A program made the position numbers and the translations under genes. DNA of 14,944 bases from Alphaproteobacteria bacterium. Its GTDB lineage: Bacteria > Pseudomonadota > Alphaproteobacteria > UBA7887. Shown piece by piece: positions 1 to 7,375 of this stretch. The notes under the pieces were generated by a model, which was given only the letters and a program-made list of their open reading frames with translations, was not told the DNA's origin and searched no databases. Each line of letters starts with the position of its first letter. Position 1 is the stretch's first letter. Where the stretch lies: NCBI GenBank assembly GCA_028289725.1, contig JANQOH010000286.1:1-14944 (forward strand), given 5' to 3'.

Positions 1-631
1 CGACCGCCGCCGCGCGGGCCGGCGCTAGCGCCGATGCCGCGGCCATTGCCAGCAACTGCGGCCACTGGGCCAGGTGACGATAAAGGCTTGGTATCATCGG
101 GCGATCGTCAGGCGAGATCGGCGCGCTCATTTTCTCGATGAGCTCGCGCGTCTCTTTTGACATGTCTGCGACGGCCGTGATCGGCGGATGATCGCGCGGA
201 CGCTTTGGGGCCGGCTCGTCTGTTGCGGCGTGGGCCGGGCGTTCGGCGCCACCATCGGCGATAAAACGTGCCAACGCCGGCATGACGATCAGGTTCTGTG
301 AATTGCCTTTATTGTACGCAGCGACGATATCGGACGCAGTGCCGACCGCATGGTCCCCGATGCCAGCGACCCGAAACGCTTCCATTGGGACTTGCGGCGG
401 GACGTCCAGGTTGAGCTCTTTGACCAACGTCTCGGCCTGCGTGGCAATGCGGCCGTTTGCGAAAAGCGGCCGAAGCGCGCCCCAAGCCCATTCGAGCGCG
501 GGTGGTTTCGCGGCCCAATGGCGATAGATCAGATTGACCAATCCGACGCCGGTCACCGCCTTGATATCGCGGTATAGCGTGTTGATTTCCGAACTTGCCT
601 GGGCTTCCGGTATTTCCTCGATATGGGCCAT
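1..631 (-). CDS. DehI-like all-helical protein, truncated by the left edge
   Basis: This reading frame stays open for 210 codons and runs off the left edge, so its C-terminus is missing. The start at 631 is the second of two adjacent ATGs (the first is at 634). It is preferred because a GGGAG ribosome-binding site lies 6 bases upstream of it but only 3 from the first. The protein is alpha-helical in character and contains an internal duplication: residues 34-57 (LIYRHWAAKPPALEWAW and on) resemble residues 182-205 (SLYRHLAQWPQLLAM and on). That pseudo-repeat and the YNKGNSQNLIVMPAL stretch (residues 106-120) resemble the DehI family (Pfam DehI, 2-haloacid dehalogenase type). Some members hydrolyse both D- and L-2-haloacids through an activated water. 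I cannot align the catalytic aspartate, so dehalogenase activity is unproven; many members are of unknown function. The gene is divergent from the methyltransferase at 731. Confidence 0.6.
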   Translation of the reverse strand, partial: MAHIEEIPEAQASSEINTLYRDIKAVTGVGLVNLIYRHWAAKPPALEWAWGALRPLFANGRIATQAETLVKELNLDVPPQVPMEAFRVAGIGDHAVGTASDIVAAYNKGNSQNLIVMPALARFIADGGAERPAHAATDEPAPKRPRDHPPITAVADMSKETRELIEKMSAPISPDDRPMIPSLYRHLAQWPQLLAMAAASALAPARAAAV

Positions 632-660
632 CATCTTCTCCCTTTGTGACGTCTCCACAT

Positions 661-686
661 CGGGCGTTTGTCCCTCGCCCGGTTTT
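661..686 (+). promoter_or_regulatory. hairpin with short T-run in the leader of the methyltransferase gene
   Basis: A 6-bp perfect inverted repeat, CGGGCG at 661-666 and CGCCCG at 676-681, encloses a 9-base loop and is followed by TTTT at 683-686. It lies in the 99-bp divergent region between the DehI-like gene and the methyltransferase gene, 45 bases before the latter's start. On the plus strand it has the form of a weak intrinsic terminator or attenuator. It could equally be an operator shared by the divergent genes. I saw no convincing -35/-10 pair. Confidence 0.3.
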
Positions 687-730
687 GCGCGAAATTAGCC
701 GACTACGGCGTAACAGAGAAGGGCCCAGGC

Positions 731-1783
731 ATGGCCGAAGCGAAAGTGGACGAAATTACCCCCGAACAGCAAACCGATTTGATGTGGGACTACCTGAAAG
801 GGTTTCACGCCGTCCATTTGATCGACATTGGTGGAAAGCTCGGGCTTTTTGACGCGATTGCGGCGGCGGATGGCGGTGCGAGCGCTGCACAACTCGCGCA
901 GAGCCTGGATCTGCATCCGCCCTATGTCGATATCTTGTGCCGGACCGCCTACGCGTATCAACTGCTTGAAGGGGATGACGGCGAAGAACCGGTCTACCGA
1001 TTGGCGCCGCATTTCGACACGATACTGGTGGACCGGCGTCATCCGCGATATCTGGCACCCTACTTCAAGGGCGCGACAAGCTACTACGCCGAGGATTTTG
1101 CCCGCTACCCGGAGTATCTCCGGTCGGGGTCGATCTACAGCTTCCAGGATCACGGCCAAGAATTCTCCGACGCCATCGCGACGACGACCGCCGGCTTCCA
1201 CGCGATCATTGCGCGCCGCATGTTGCCCGCGATCCCGGGACTCAAAGAGAAACTGGCCGATGGCGCGAAGGTGCTCGACATGGGGTGCGGCGCGGCCGGT
1301 CTCCTGATGCGCATTGCGGAAGCGCATCTGAAAGCCGAATGCGTCGGCGTGGATGTGGACCGGCATGGCATCGACCTCGCCAATCAACGCGTCGCGGATG
1401 CGGGGCTTGCGGATCGTGTGCGCGTTGAGTTGATCGATGGCGGCGAGATCGCGCACGCCGACGAGTTTGATGTTGTGACCATGTTTGAAGTGCTGCACGA
1501 GATCCCGGTCGCGGTGCGACCGCAGGTCATCGCCAATTGTCACAAGGCGCTGAAGCCCGGTGCACCGCTGTTTATCTTGGACGAGACTTATCCGGCGGAC
1601 TTGGCGGGTTTGCGCGCCCGCGATCACGCCCTTGCGGTCCAAACGGCCTTTAACGAACTGATTTGGGGAAACGTGGTTCCCACCGCCGAGGCTCAAAATT
1701 CGTTGCTGCGCGAGGCAGGTTTTGATCGGATTGAGCGATCCCAGATTGCGACTTATTTTACAGCCATTACGGCATGGAAATAA
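731..1783 (+). CDS. class I SAM-dependent methyltransferase with N-terminal winged-helix domain
   Basis: The 350-residue protein has the layout of small-molecule methyltransferases with an N-terminal winged-helix/dimerisation domain (about residues 14-110, the Rv2258c-like or O-methyltransferase type). The Rossmann domain follows at about 170-350. SAM-binding motif I is VLDMGCGAAG (181-190), the acidic end of strand 2 is VGVDVD (205-210), and the motif IV region is FDVVTMFEVLHEIP (246-259). The ATG at 731 is chosen over a TTG 63 bases upstream because GAAGGG lies 7 bases before it. There is no signal peptide, so it is cytoplasmic. The substrate cannot be read from the sequence; a hydrophobic or aromatic small molecule is typical for the family. 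It converges on the FemAB-like gene with a 55-bp gap and stands alone on the plus strand. The antisense strand of this gene is also open for a long way, but that is a shadow. Confidence 0.85.
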   Translation: MAEAKVDEITPEQQTDLMWDYLKGFHAVHLIDIGGKLGLFDAIAAADGGASAAQLAQSLDLHPPYVDILCRTAYAYQLLEGDDGEEPVYRLAPHFDTILVDRRHPRYLAPYFKGATSYYAEDFARYPEYLRSGSIYSFQDHGQEFSDAIATTTAGFHAIIARRMLPAIPGLKEKLADGAKVLDMGCGAAGLLMRIAEAHLKAECVGVDVDRHGIDLANQRVADAGLADRVRVELIDGGEIAHADEFDVVTMFEVLHEIPVAVRPQVIANCHKALKPGAPLFILDETYPADLAGLRARDHALAVQTAFNELIWGNVVPTAEAQNSLLREAGFDRIERSQIATYFTAITAWK

Positions 1784-1838
1784 TTCCGATCGTTCAATAA
1801 TTGGATAACAATACGCTAGTAGGATAACGAATAGCGAT

Positions 1839-3032
1839 CTAGCTGTTTTCTTTCTTGTATGGCGTATAATCTTTGCCAATCAGGTCAATTTCGTAATTGA
1901 CCTGCTTCCGTTCGTGCTCCAAATAATCGGCGACAGCGTTGCGGAATGACGTGTCCGCGATCCAGTGGGCGCTATAAGTGTGCCGGGGGAGATAACCGCG
2001 CTGAATTTTGTGCGGTCCCTGTGCGCCAGCTTCGACCCACTTCAATCCGTTCTCGATGGCAAAGTCGATGGCGCGATAATAGCATGCTTCAAAATGCAGA
2101 AAGTCGTGGTGCTCAATGCACCCCCAATTGCGGCCAAACAAAGTGTCGCTGCCAATAAAATTGAGCGCGCCGGCGATATAACGACCGTCGCGGCGACACA
2201 TGACCAGCGCGATCTGATCGGCCATCGTGTGGTGTATGCGATCGAAGAAGGCTCGCGTTAGATAGGGCGAGCCCCATTTGCGACTCCCGGTGTCGATGTA
2301 GAACTGAAAAAAGGCGTCCCAATGTTCCGGACGCAAATCATCGCCGGTAAATGTGTCGATCGCGATCTCGGACCCTAATGCGCGCGCACGCTCCTTGCGG
2401 ATCATCTTTCGTTTGCGCGCATTGAGCGTGCTTAGAAACTCGTCAAAGTCTGCGTAGCCGTTGTTGGCCCAATGAAACTGTTCGCCGGTCCGCAATAAAA
2501 ACCCGGCATCGCCCATAAGTCGCCATTCCTCTTCCGTCGGGAAGGTGACGTGCAGCGACGATACACCAAGGCGCTGCGCAACTTGGACCGCGCCCGACAG
2601 TAGCGCTGTGCGCGCCAGGTCCGGCTCTACGTCCGGCGCAACGAGAAGGCGCGGCCCCGTCGCGGGCGTGAATGGCACCGAGCATTGTAGCTTCGGATAG
2701 TATCGGCCACCCGCGCGCTCATAGGCGTCTGCCCAGCCATGGTCGAATACATACTCGCCGCGTGAATGGTTCTTGAGGTATAGCGGCATTGCGGCGATTG
2801 GTGCGCCGGCCTCGTCCTCGACCACCACATGCTGGGGCAGCCATCCGGTATCGGCACAGCAGCTCTTGCTGTCTTCCAACGCATCCAGGAACGCGAACGA
2901 CAAAAAAGGGTGATCCGGGCCCGCCAACCGGTCCCACGCGGCGTGCCCGATCTCCGAAATGTTCGCATAGGTGCTGGCGGTGAGCTTGAGTCCCCCCGCG
3001 CTTTCCGCTCCTTTTTGTTGCGCGCGGCTCAC
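1839..3032 (-). CDS. FemAB-like / DUF482 GNAT-fold acyltransferase family protein
   Basis: The 397-residue protein matches the family annotated as GNAT N-acetyltransferase or peptidogalycan biosynthesis/recognition protein (DUF482, FemAB_like). Visible hallmarks are HPFLSFAFLDALEDS (41-55), W64/P66/H68, the YVFDHGWA block (94-101) followed by RYYPKL (110-115), PFTPATGPRLL (120-130), a basic segment NARKRKMIRKERA (204-216), and WVEAGAQGPHKIQRG (332-346) before SAHWI (354-358). FemAB proteins add amino acids to lipid-linked peptidoglycan precursors; the role of this branch is not established, so envelope modification is inference. The start is a GTG at 3032 with only a weak GGA site, since upstream codons in this frame offer nothing better. 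It is the last gene of the RidA-aminotransferase operon, 13 bp after the aminotransferase stop. It has no signal peptide and is probably cytoplasmic. Confidence 0.85.
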   Translation of the reverse strand: MSRAQQKGAESAGGLKLTASTYANISEIGHAAWDRLAGPDHPFLSFAFLDALEDSKSCCADTGWLPQHVVVEDEAGAPIAAMPLYLKNHSRGEYVFDHGWADAYERAGGRYYPKLQCSVPFTPATGPRLLVAPDVEPDLARTALLSGAVQVAQRLGVSSLHVTFPTEEEWRLMGDAGFLLRTGEQFHWANNGYADFDEFLSTLNARKRKMIRKERARALGSEIAIDTFTGDDLRPEHWDAFFQFYIDTGSRKWGSPYLTRAFFDRIHHTMADQIALVMCRRDGRYIAGALNFIGSDTLFGRNWGCIEHHDFLHFEACYYRAIDFAIENGLKWVEAGAQGPHKIQRGYLPRHTYSAHWIADTSFRNAVADYLEHERKQVNYEIDLIGKDYTPYKKENS

Positions 3033-3045
3033 AAGGTTTCCGGCA

Positions 3046-4452
3046 CTAGGCCGCCTTCCAGCTGCCTTCGGCGGTTAACTCGTCGGCCATTTCGGCAAGC
3101 GCTTTCGAGAACTTGTCGACCATTTCGTCCACATCCGCTTCCTTGATCACGAGCGGCGGCGAGAAGCAGAGCGAATTGACGACACCCCGACTGATCATGC
3201 CGCCATTCAGCAGCTTCTTCGACATACGGGGGCCGATGCCAAGCTTGGGATCGAACGGTGTCTTATTGGCCTTGTCGGCGACAAGCTCAATGCCTGCCAG
3301 TAGACCCACCCCGCGCACTTCGCCGACAAGTGGATGATCCGCAAATGTTTCCCGCAGGCGGCGCTGGAGATAAGGCGCGATCTTCGCGGCATGTTCGACG
3401 ATTTTCTCGCGCTTCATGATCTCGATCGTTTTCAATCCTGCCGCCGCCGCGACCGGGTGGCCGCCATAAGTATACCCGTGCGCGAATGGCCCAATTTCGG
3501 GTGAGCCCTCACGCAATACGTCCCAAATCTTCTCGGAGATCACCGCAGCCGACATCGGGATGTACGCGCTGGTCAATCCCTTGGCGATGGAAATCATGTC
3601 CGGTTCAAGGTTGAAGTAGTTCGTGCCGAACCAGCGGCCGAGTCGACCGAAGCCGCAGATCACCTCGTCGACGATAAACAGTACGTCGTGCTTCTTCAAA
3701 ACAGGCTGGATTTCGTCGAAATAGCCTTCCGGCGGCACCACCACGCCGCCCGCGCCCATGATCGGCTCGGCAATGAAGGCGGCGACCGTTTCCGGTCCCT
3801 CGGCGACGATCATGTCGTCGAGGTCTTTTGCGAGCTTCTTCGAAAAATCTCGTTCCGACATGCCCTCAGGCGCCTCCCAATAGTAATGGGGCGACGAGGT
3901 GTGCAGGAAATCCGAAAGCGGCAAATTGAACGAGTTGTGCAGCGGGGGCAGGCCGGTCATGCTCGCTGCGGCCACGGTGACGCCGTGATAGCCCTTGATC
4001 CGTGAGATGATTTTCCGTTTTTCCGGCTTGCCGCGCAAATTATTGTAGTACCAAACGATCTTCACCTGAGTGTCGTTGGCTTCTGAACCGGAGTTGCAGA
4101 AAAACACCTTGCTCATCTGGCTTGGCATTACGCTCAGAACTTGGTCCGCCAAACGGATGGCGGGTTCCTGAGACATAGAGAAGAACAGGTGATAGTAGGC
4201 GAGGCTGCGGGCTTGCTCGGCAATTGCGTCCACCATCTCGTCGCGGCCATAGCCAATATTCACGCACCAAAGACCGCCCATGGCATCGATATATTGCTTG
4301 CCATGAATGTCCGAAATATGCGCGCCCTTTGCGCCGGCCACGACAACCGGTCCGCCCTTAAGGTGGTCGGCGATTGAGGTGTAGGGATGGAGCAAACTTT
4401 GTTTGTCCATTTCCTCAAGGGAGATATTGCGCGGGGCTTCGTTCGGGCTCAT
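3046..4452 (-). CDS. class-III PLP-dependent aminotransferase (omega-amine:pyruvate type)
   Basis: The 468-residue protein is a full-length fold-type I class-III transaminase. The Schiff-base lysine is K291 in ISIAKGLTSAYIP. D262 in FIVDEVICGFGR contacts the PLP ring nitrogen, SGSEA (121-125) and YHG (155-157) bind the cofactor, and T328 is in HGYTYGGHP. W62 in GGLWCVNIGYGR and R422 in ISRGVV resemble the substrate-pocket tryptophan and switching arginine of omega-transaminases that use amines or beta-alanine with pyruvate. The precise amine donor (putrescine, beta-alanine, GABA, taurine or other) cannot be assigned. The ATG at 4452 has a strong AAGGAG site 7 bases upstream. The gene lies 12 bp after RidA and 13 bp before the FemAB-like gene, so the three are almost certainly co-transcribed. 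Enamine products of PLP enzymes are known RidA substrates, so the pairing is sensible. It is cytoplasmic. Confidence 0.93.
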   Translation of the reverse strand: MSPNEAPRNISLEEMDKQSLLHPYTSIADHLKGGPVVVAGAKGAHISDIHGKQYIDAMGGLWCVNIGYGRDEMVDAIAEQARSLAYYHLFFSMSQEPAIRLADQVLSVMPSQMSKVFFCNSGSEANDTQVKIVWYYNNLRGKPEKRKIISRIKGYHGVTVAAASMTGLPPLHNSFNLPLSDFLHTSSPHYYWEAPEGMSERDFSKKLAKDLDDMIVAEGPETVAAFIAEPIMGAGGVVVPPEGYFDEIQPVLKKHDVLFIVDEVICGFGRLGRWFGTNYFNLEPDMISIAKGLTSAYIPMSAAVISEKIWDVLREGSPEIGPFAHGYTYGGHPVAAAAGLKTIEIMKREKIVEHAAKIAPYLQRRLRETFADHPLVGEVRGVGLLAGIELVADKANKTPFDPKLGIGPRMSKKLLNGGMISRGVVNSLCFSPPLVIKEADVDEMVDKFSKALAEMADELTAEGSWKAA

Positions 4453-4464
4453 CCAATTTCTCCT

Positions 4465-4932
4465 TTACGCGATCTCAAAAATGCCGTCGGCTTCCACCGC
4501 GACATTGCGTGGCAAGGCATTCGTGCCAACCGCAAACCTCGCATGCCGTCCCTGGTCGCCGAATACATCAACCATGAGGTCGGATGCGCCGTTGGCCACT
4601 TCGGGCTGTCGATCAAATCCTTCAATACAATTCACGAACACGCCCAGTTTGACGCAACGCACGACCCGATCGAGATCGCCGTCACATGCAACGCGCAACT
4701 GAGAGATGAGATTCAACCCGCAAAGACGCGCCGCTTGCTTGCCTTCCTCGACTGTGTAGTCATCACCGACCTTGCCAACATAGCGGACCTCATTGTCCCA
4801 GAAGGTGATCTGGCCGGCAATGAACACGACATTGCCTACGGTCACAAACGGCACGTAGTTGGCTGCCGGCGTGGCGGCTTTCGGTACCACGATCCCGAGC
4901 TCGGACAGCCGCGCCTCGATCTTCCCTCCCAT
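4465..4932 (-). CDS. RidA/YjgF/Rid family protein
   Basis: The 155-residue protein is a complete RidA-fold protein of the longer YjgF 'chloris-like' branch. The core GNVVFIAGQ lies at residues 33-41. The C-terminal block HARFAVGTNALPRNVAVEA (130-148) carries R132, which aligns with the arginine (R105 in E. coli RidA) that binds the substrate carboxylate. Canonical RidA hydrolyses 2-aminoacrylate and related enamines/imines released by PLP enzymes; activity in this branch is less certain. The ATG at 4932 has AAGGAG 7 bases upstream. It is the first gene of the RidA-aminotransferase-FemAB-like unit and lies 122 bp downstream of the SGNH gene on the same strand. It is cytoplasmic and probably a homotrimer like its family. 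Confidence 0.92.
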   Translation of the reverse strand: MGGKIEARLSELGIVVPKAATPAANYVPFVTVGNVVFIAGQITFWDNEVRYVGKVGDDYTVEEGKQAARLCGLNLISQLRVACDGDLDRVVRCVKLGVFVNCIEGFDRQPEVANGASDLMVDVFGDQGRHARFAVGTNALPRNVAVEADGIFEIA

Positions 4933-4982
4933 GCGTCATCTCCTTGGACTCGTGGGGTAAATTTGGCCTGAGCATAAGCGGC

Positions 4983-4994
4983 GCGGCGCGCCGC
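4983..4994. repeat. 12-bp perfect GC palindrome upstream of RidA
   Basis: GCGGCGCGCCGC is its own reverse complement and lies in the 122-bp gap between the SGNH and RidA genes, about 50 bases before the RidA start. It has no T-run, so it is not a standard intrinsic terminator. In GC-rich DNA such a palindrome can arise by chance. Nothing else recognisable was seen in this gap apart from the RidA ribosome-binding site. Confidence 0.3.
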
Positions 4995-5054
4995 CGCCAG
5001 GTCGATTTCCTGATTTCCGCACCGGGTGCAACTCGGTCTGCGACATGCGGCGTG

Positions 5055-6275
5055 TCAGAATCCCAGTTTTGGAACCAAACGCCGTTGCAGCAGCGCATCG
5101 GCGACGCATTCAGCGACGATCTGGTTGCCGCGCGCATTGTAATGGGCATGGTCGACGAACAGCAGTTCTTCGCTATTGGCAAACGCTTCGCCGCACCAAA
5201 TGCGGCGCGGGGCGGTGCCGAAGTCCAGCGCGATCTCGGGGCTGAGTTGCTCATAGCCGAATTTGGCGCGCAGGACGGCTTGATGTGAGGGGCCCCAGGC
5301 TTCGAGCATTTTTAGGATGTCGTCGGTCCGCCTATACGCGAAATACGGGGTCGGCTGCCACACGAAGAGCGCCGAGACGTCGAACGCGTCGGCTAGCGCT
5401 GCCGCCATTCGCCGATTGGCTCGATAGCGTTGCCATGCCTTGTGAGCCGCCGCCCGGTCGTTGAAAGCGCCGGCATCGATGGTCGGGACCGGACTTGACG
5501 GTGTCTGGCCGAAGTTTCGAACCAATGAGGCGACGGGCAGGCGCGCCGTGAACGCCTTCAGGTGCGTGATCGCATCGTCGCGGTGCCAGATCACATGGAG
5601 TCGCTCCGCAGCATCTTTGAGAAATCCGGTCCAGGCGGGAATCCCCTCCTGCATGATCATTTCGTTGAGGCCATCGAGGAAGATTGCCGCATCCGGCACA
5701 TGCCCTTGCCTTAGAAGGGCGGCGAAGTGCGCAACTTCTTGTGAAGAAAAGTGCGCGGGTTGACCGAAATTGTAGACGGCGATCGTTCCTCCGGTGGTCG
5801 ATTGGAGCTGTGATTGAAGAAACTGTGGCCAGGTCTCACCATCCGGAACCCCGCTGCCCATCGTTGTGGAGCCACCGAACACGAAGATGTTGACCGCGCG
5901 GTCGTCGGGGGGCCAGGGGCCCTGATCGGTCCGATTGCGCCGAAATCCGGCAGCGTCGTAGTTGAACGTCGGCGTCGCGACCGCCGGCATCTTGAACTGA
6001 ACGAACGCGTCATATTCCGGGAAAACTTGCGTTTGATCGCCAATGATCGCGACGATGTCGTCGAGATCCCGCTGATACGCCTCTGCCAATAAGGCCGGAT
6101 CTGCCCGGCGCAACTGATCGCGCATCGAGGCCATATCCACGTGGCGGTCAATATGTGCCTGGATTGGCGAAACCGATCCTAGCCAAATGTGGGTGACGAC
6201 GTTCACAAGCGCGAACAACAGAGCGAACACCCCAAGAACAATTACGCTCTCGGCAAGAATGAGCTTTGCCTTCAT
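5055..6275 (-). CDS. membrane-anchored SGNH/GDSL-like hydrolase
   Basis: The 406-residue protein starts at the ATG at 6275, behind a GGGGA site and directly before a transmembrane segment (about residues 5-29, LILAESVIVLGVFALLFAL and on). An upstream extension to 6422 exists but would bury this segment. The rest should be periplasmic. SGNH signatures are present with variations: block I is FVFGGSTTMGSG (131-142) with the nucleophile S136 in GGS instead of GDS, block II glycine is near G171, block III is DGLNE (201-205) with N204, and block V is VDHAHYN (374-380) with D375 and H378. This supports an esterase or acyl-hydrolase acting on an envelope lipid or polysaccharide, but the substrate is unknown. 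It is divergent from the eipB-like gene and upstream of the RidA operon by 122 bp. Confidence 0.8.
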   Translation of the reverse strand: MKAKLILAESVIVLGVFALLFALVNVVTHIWLGSVSPIQAHIDRHVDMASMRDQLRRADPALLAEAYQRDLDDIVAIIGDQTQVFPEYDAFVQFKMPAVATPTFNYDAAGFRRNRTDQGPWPPDDRAVNIFVFGGSTTMGSGVPDGETWPQFLQSQLQSTTGGTIAVYNFGQPAHFSSQEVAHFAALLRQGHVPDAAIFLDGLNEMIMQEGIPAWTGFLKDAAERLHVIWHRDDAITHLKAFTARLPVASLVRNFGQTPSSPVPTIDAGAFNDRAAAHKAWQRYRANRRMAAALADAFDVSALFVWQPTPYFAYRRTDDILKMLEAWGPSHQAVLRAKFGYEQLSPEIALDFGTAPRRIWCGEAFANSEELLFVDHAHYNARGNQIVAECVADALLQRRLVPKLGF

Positions 6276-6347
6276 CTTTTCCCCGCAATGGTGTGTCGAT
6301 CTCCCGGCAAGCGGTCGTTGCTGCGCCGCCGCGCTGCATTGAATTCC

Positions 6348-6407
6348 CTGGTTTTCATTCGATATACAGCGATCAAACCAGTTTTTATCGCGCTTGATTG
6401 GTATATC
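6348..6407. promoter_or_regulatory. two interleaved inverted repeats in the SGNH/eipB divergent region
   Basis: The 234 bp between the SGNH start (6275) and the EipB start (6510) must hold both promoters; its middle is AT-richer than the genes. CTGGTTT (6348-6354) is inverted as AAACCAG (6375-6381), with 20 bases between. GATATAC (6361-6367) is inverted as GTATATC (6401-6407), with 33 bases between. The arms interleave, which suits protein binding sites better than a single hairpin. I could not pick a convincing -35/-10 pair in either direction, and which regulator would bind is unknown. Confidence 0.35.
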
Positions 6408-6509
6408 ATTTCGCAACTCCATCTATTTGCCGTGCCCTCCAGCTTCGGCGACAAGAAAAATTTGAGAGCGCGCCGCGAATCCGGCGCCCGAAAATCTGAA
6501 AGAGTGCAC

Positions 6510-7361
6510 ATGAAGGCTAGTCACATGAATGCCGCCGCGGTCGTACTCGGCGTCGCCGTCTTGTCGGGTGTCACCGCGCGCCCAGCGGACTCGCTCGAGC
6601 TCATTGCGCACCGTGCTCTTTATGAGATTACGCTCGAGTCCGTCCGGAATGGGAGCGAGATCACCGGCCTGGAGGGCCGGATGATGCTGGAGTGGGCGGA
6701 TGCGTGTGAAGGATGGACCGTCAATCAGAAGGTGCGCATGGTTCTGTCGCACGTTGGCGGCCCGCCGCTGAAGAATGAGTTCAGCTTTTCGAGCTTCGAA
6801 TCAAAGACCGGTGAGAATTTCCGATTCAGCATGCGCTCATCGTCCGATGGCAAGCCCTATGAAGAGTTTGTCGGGACAGCGACTCGCGATGACCTGAGCG
6901 ACGCGAGTGTGGGTGGGCACGTCACTTTTACCTCACCTGATGGCGTGGAATTGGACCTGCCGCCGGCCACCATGTTTCCGTCCGAGCATCTGTTCCTGGT
7001 GGTCGAACGCGCATTGGCCGGTGACCGGATGGTTGCGCGAACGGTTTTCAGCGGTACCGGTCCCGACAGCATTCACGACGTCACGGCATTCATCGGTCCG
7101 GTGATTCCTGAAAACAGCCAGCAGGTCGGTACCGACAATCCGAATGCGGGCGCTGCCATGCAAGATTTGTCTGGCTTGCGATCCTGGCCGGTGGCGATGG
7201 CCTATTTCCCGCACGAACAGCAAGAACTCGAGCCCGAATTCGAGGTTTCCTATCGCTTGCTTGAAAATGGCGTGGCGGGCAATTTGTTGCTTGATTACGG
7301 CGAGTTTTCGATGCGCGCCGTGCTCGACAACATCGAGCTTCTGTCCAGTCCTGACTGCTAA
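6510..7361 (+). CDS. eipB: EipB/DUF1849 periplasmic cell-envelope integrity protein
   Basis: The 283-residue protein begins with a signal peptide (M1-K2, hydrophobic AAAVVLGVAVLSGVTA at about 8-23, cleavage probably near residues 23-28). The mature part matches EipB/DUF1849: LIAHRALYEITL (31-42), EGRMMLEW then ACEGW (65-69), and a C-terminal LDYGEFSM block before the final SSPDC. C66 and C283 correspond to the cysteine pair that forms a conserved disulfide in Brucella EipB (C69-C278). EipB is a beta-spiral periplasmic protein needed for envelope integrity in Brucella, where it is linked genetically to the TPR protein TtpA. The ATG at 6510 is favoured because it keeps the basic N-terminus; the ATG at 6525 is the alternative. 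An open extension to 6189 overlaps the SGNH gene and is rejected. It converges on dinB with only 14 bp between stops. Confidence 0.88.
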   Translation: MKASHMNAAAVVLGVAVLSGVTARPADSLELIAHRALYEITLESVRNGSEITGLEGRMMLEWADACEGWTVNQKVRMVLSHVGGPPLKNEFSFSSFESKTGENFRFSMRSSSDGKPYEEFVGTATRDDLSDASVGGHVTFTSPDGVELDLPPATMFPSEHLFLVVERALAGDRMVARTVFSGTGPDSIHDVTAFIGPVIPENSQQVGTDNPNAGAAMQDLSGLRSWPVAMAYFPHEQQELEPEFEVSYRLLENGVAGNLLLDYGEFSMRAVLDNIELLSSPDC

Positions 7362-7375
7362 TCGTCGCCCGTTGA

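Noticed and set aside
1803..1812. GGATAACAAT, identical to part of the E. coli lac operator
   Set aside because: Only half an operator, no inverted partner, located between convergent gene ends and far from any lac system; chance match.
695..1879. 394-codon open frame on the minus strand opposite the methyltransferase
   Set aside because: Its translation has no recognisable family and it is antisense to a gene with clear SAM-binding motifs; a codon-bias shadow in GC-rich DNA.
6276..6422. N-terminal extension of the SGNH protein by 49 residues
   Set aside because: It crosses the AT-rich divergent promoter region and would place polar sequence ahead of the membrane anchor; ATG at 6275 has a G-rich ribosome-binding site.
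6189..6509. N-terminal extension of the eipB-like gene
   Set aside because: It overlaps the start of the SGNH gene and would hide a good signal peptide; the start near 6510 is better.
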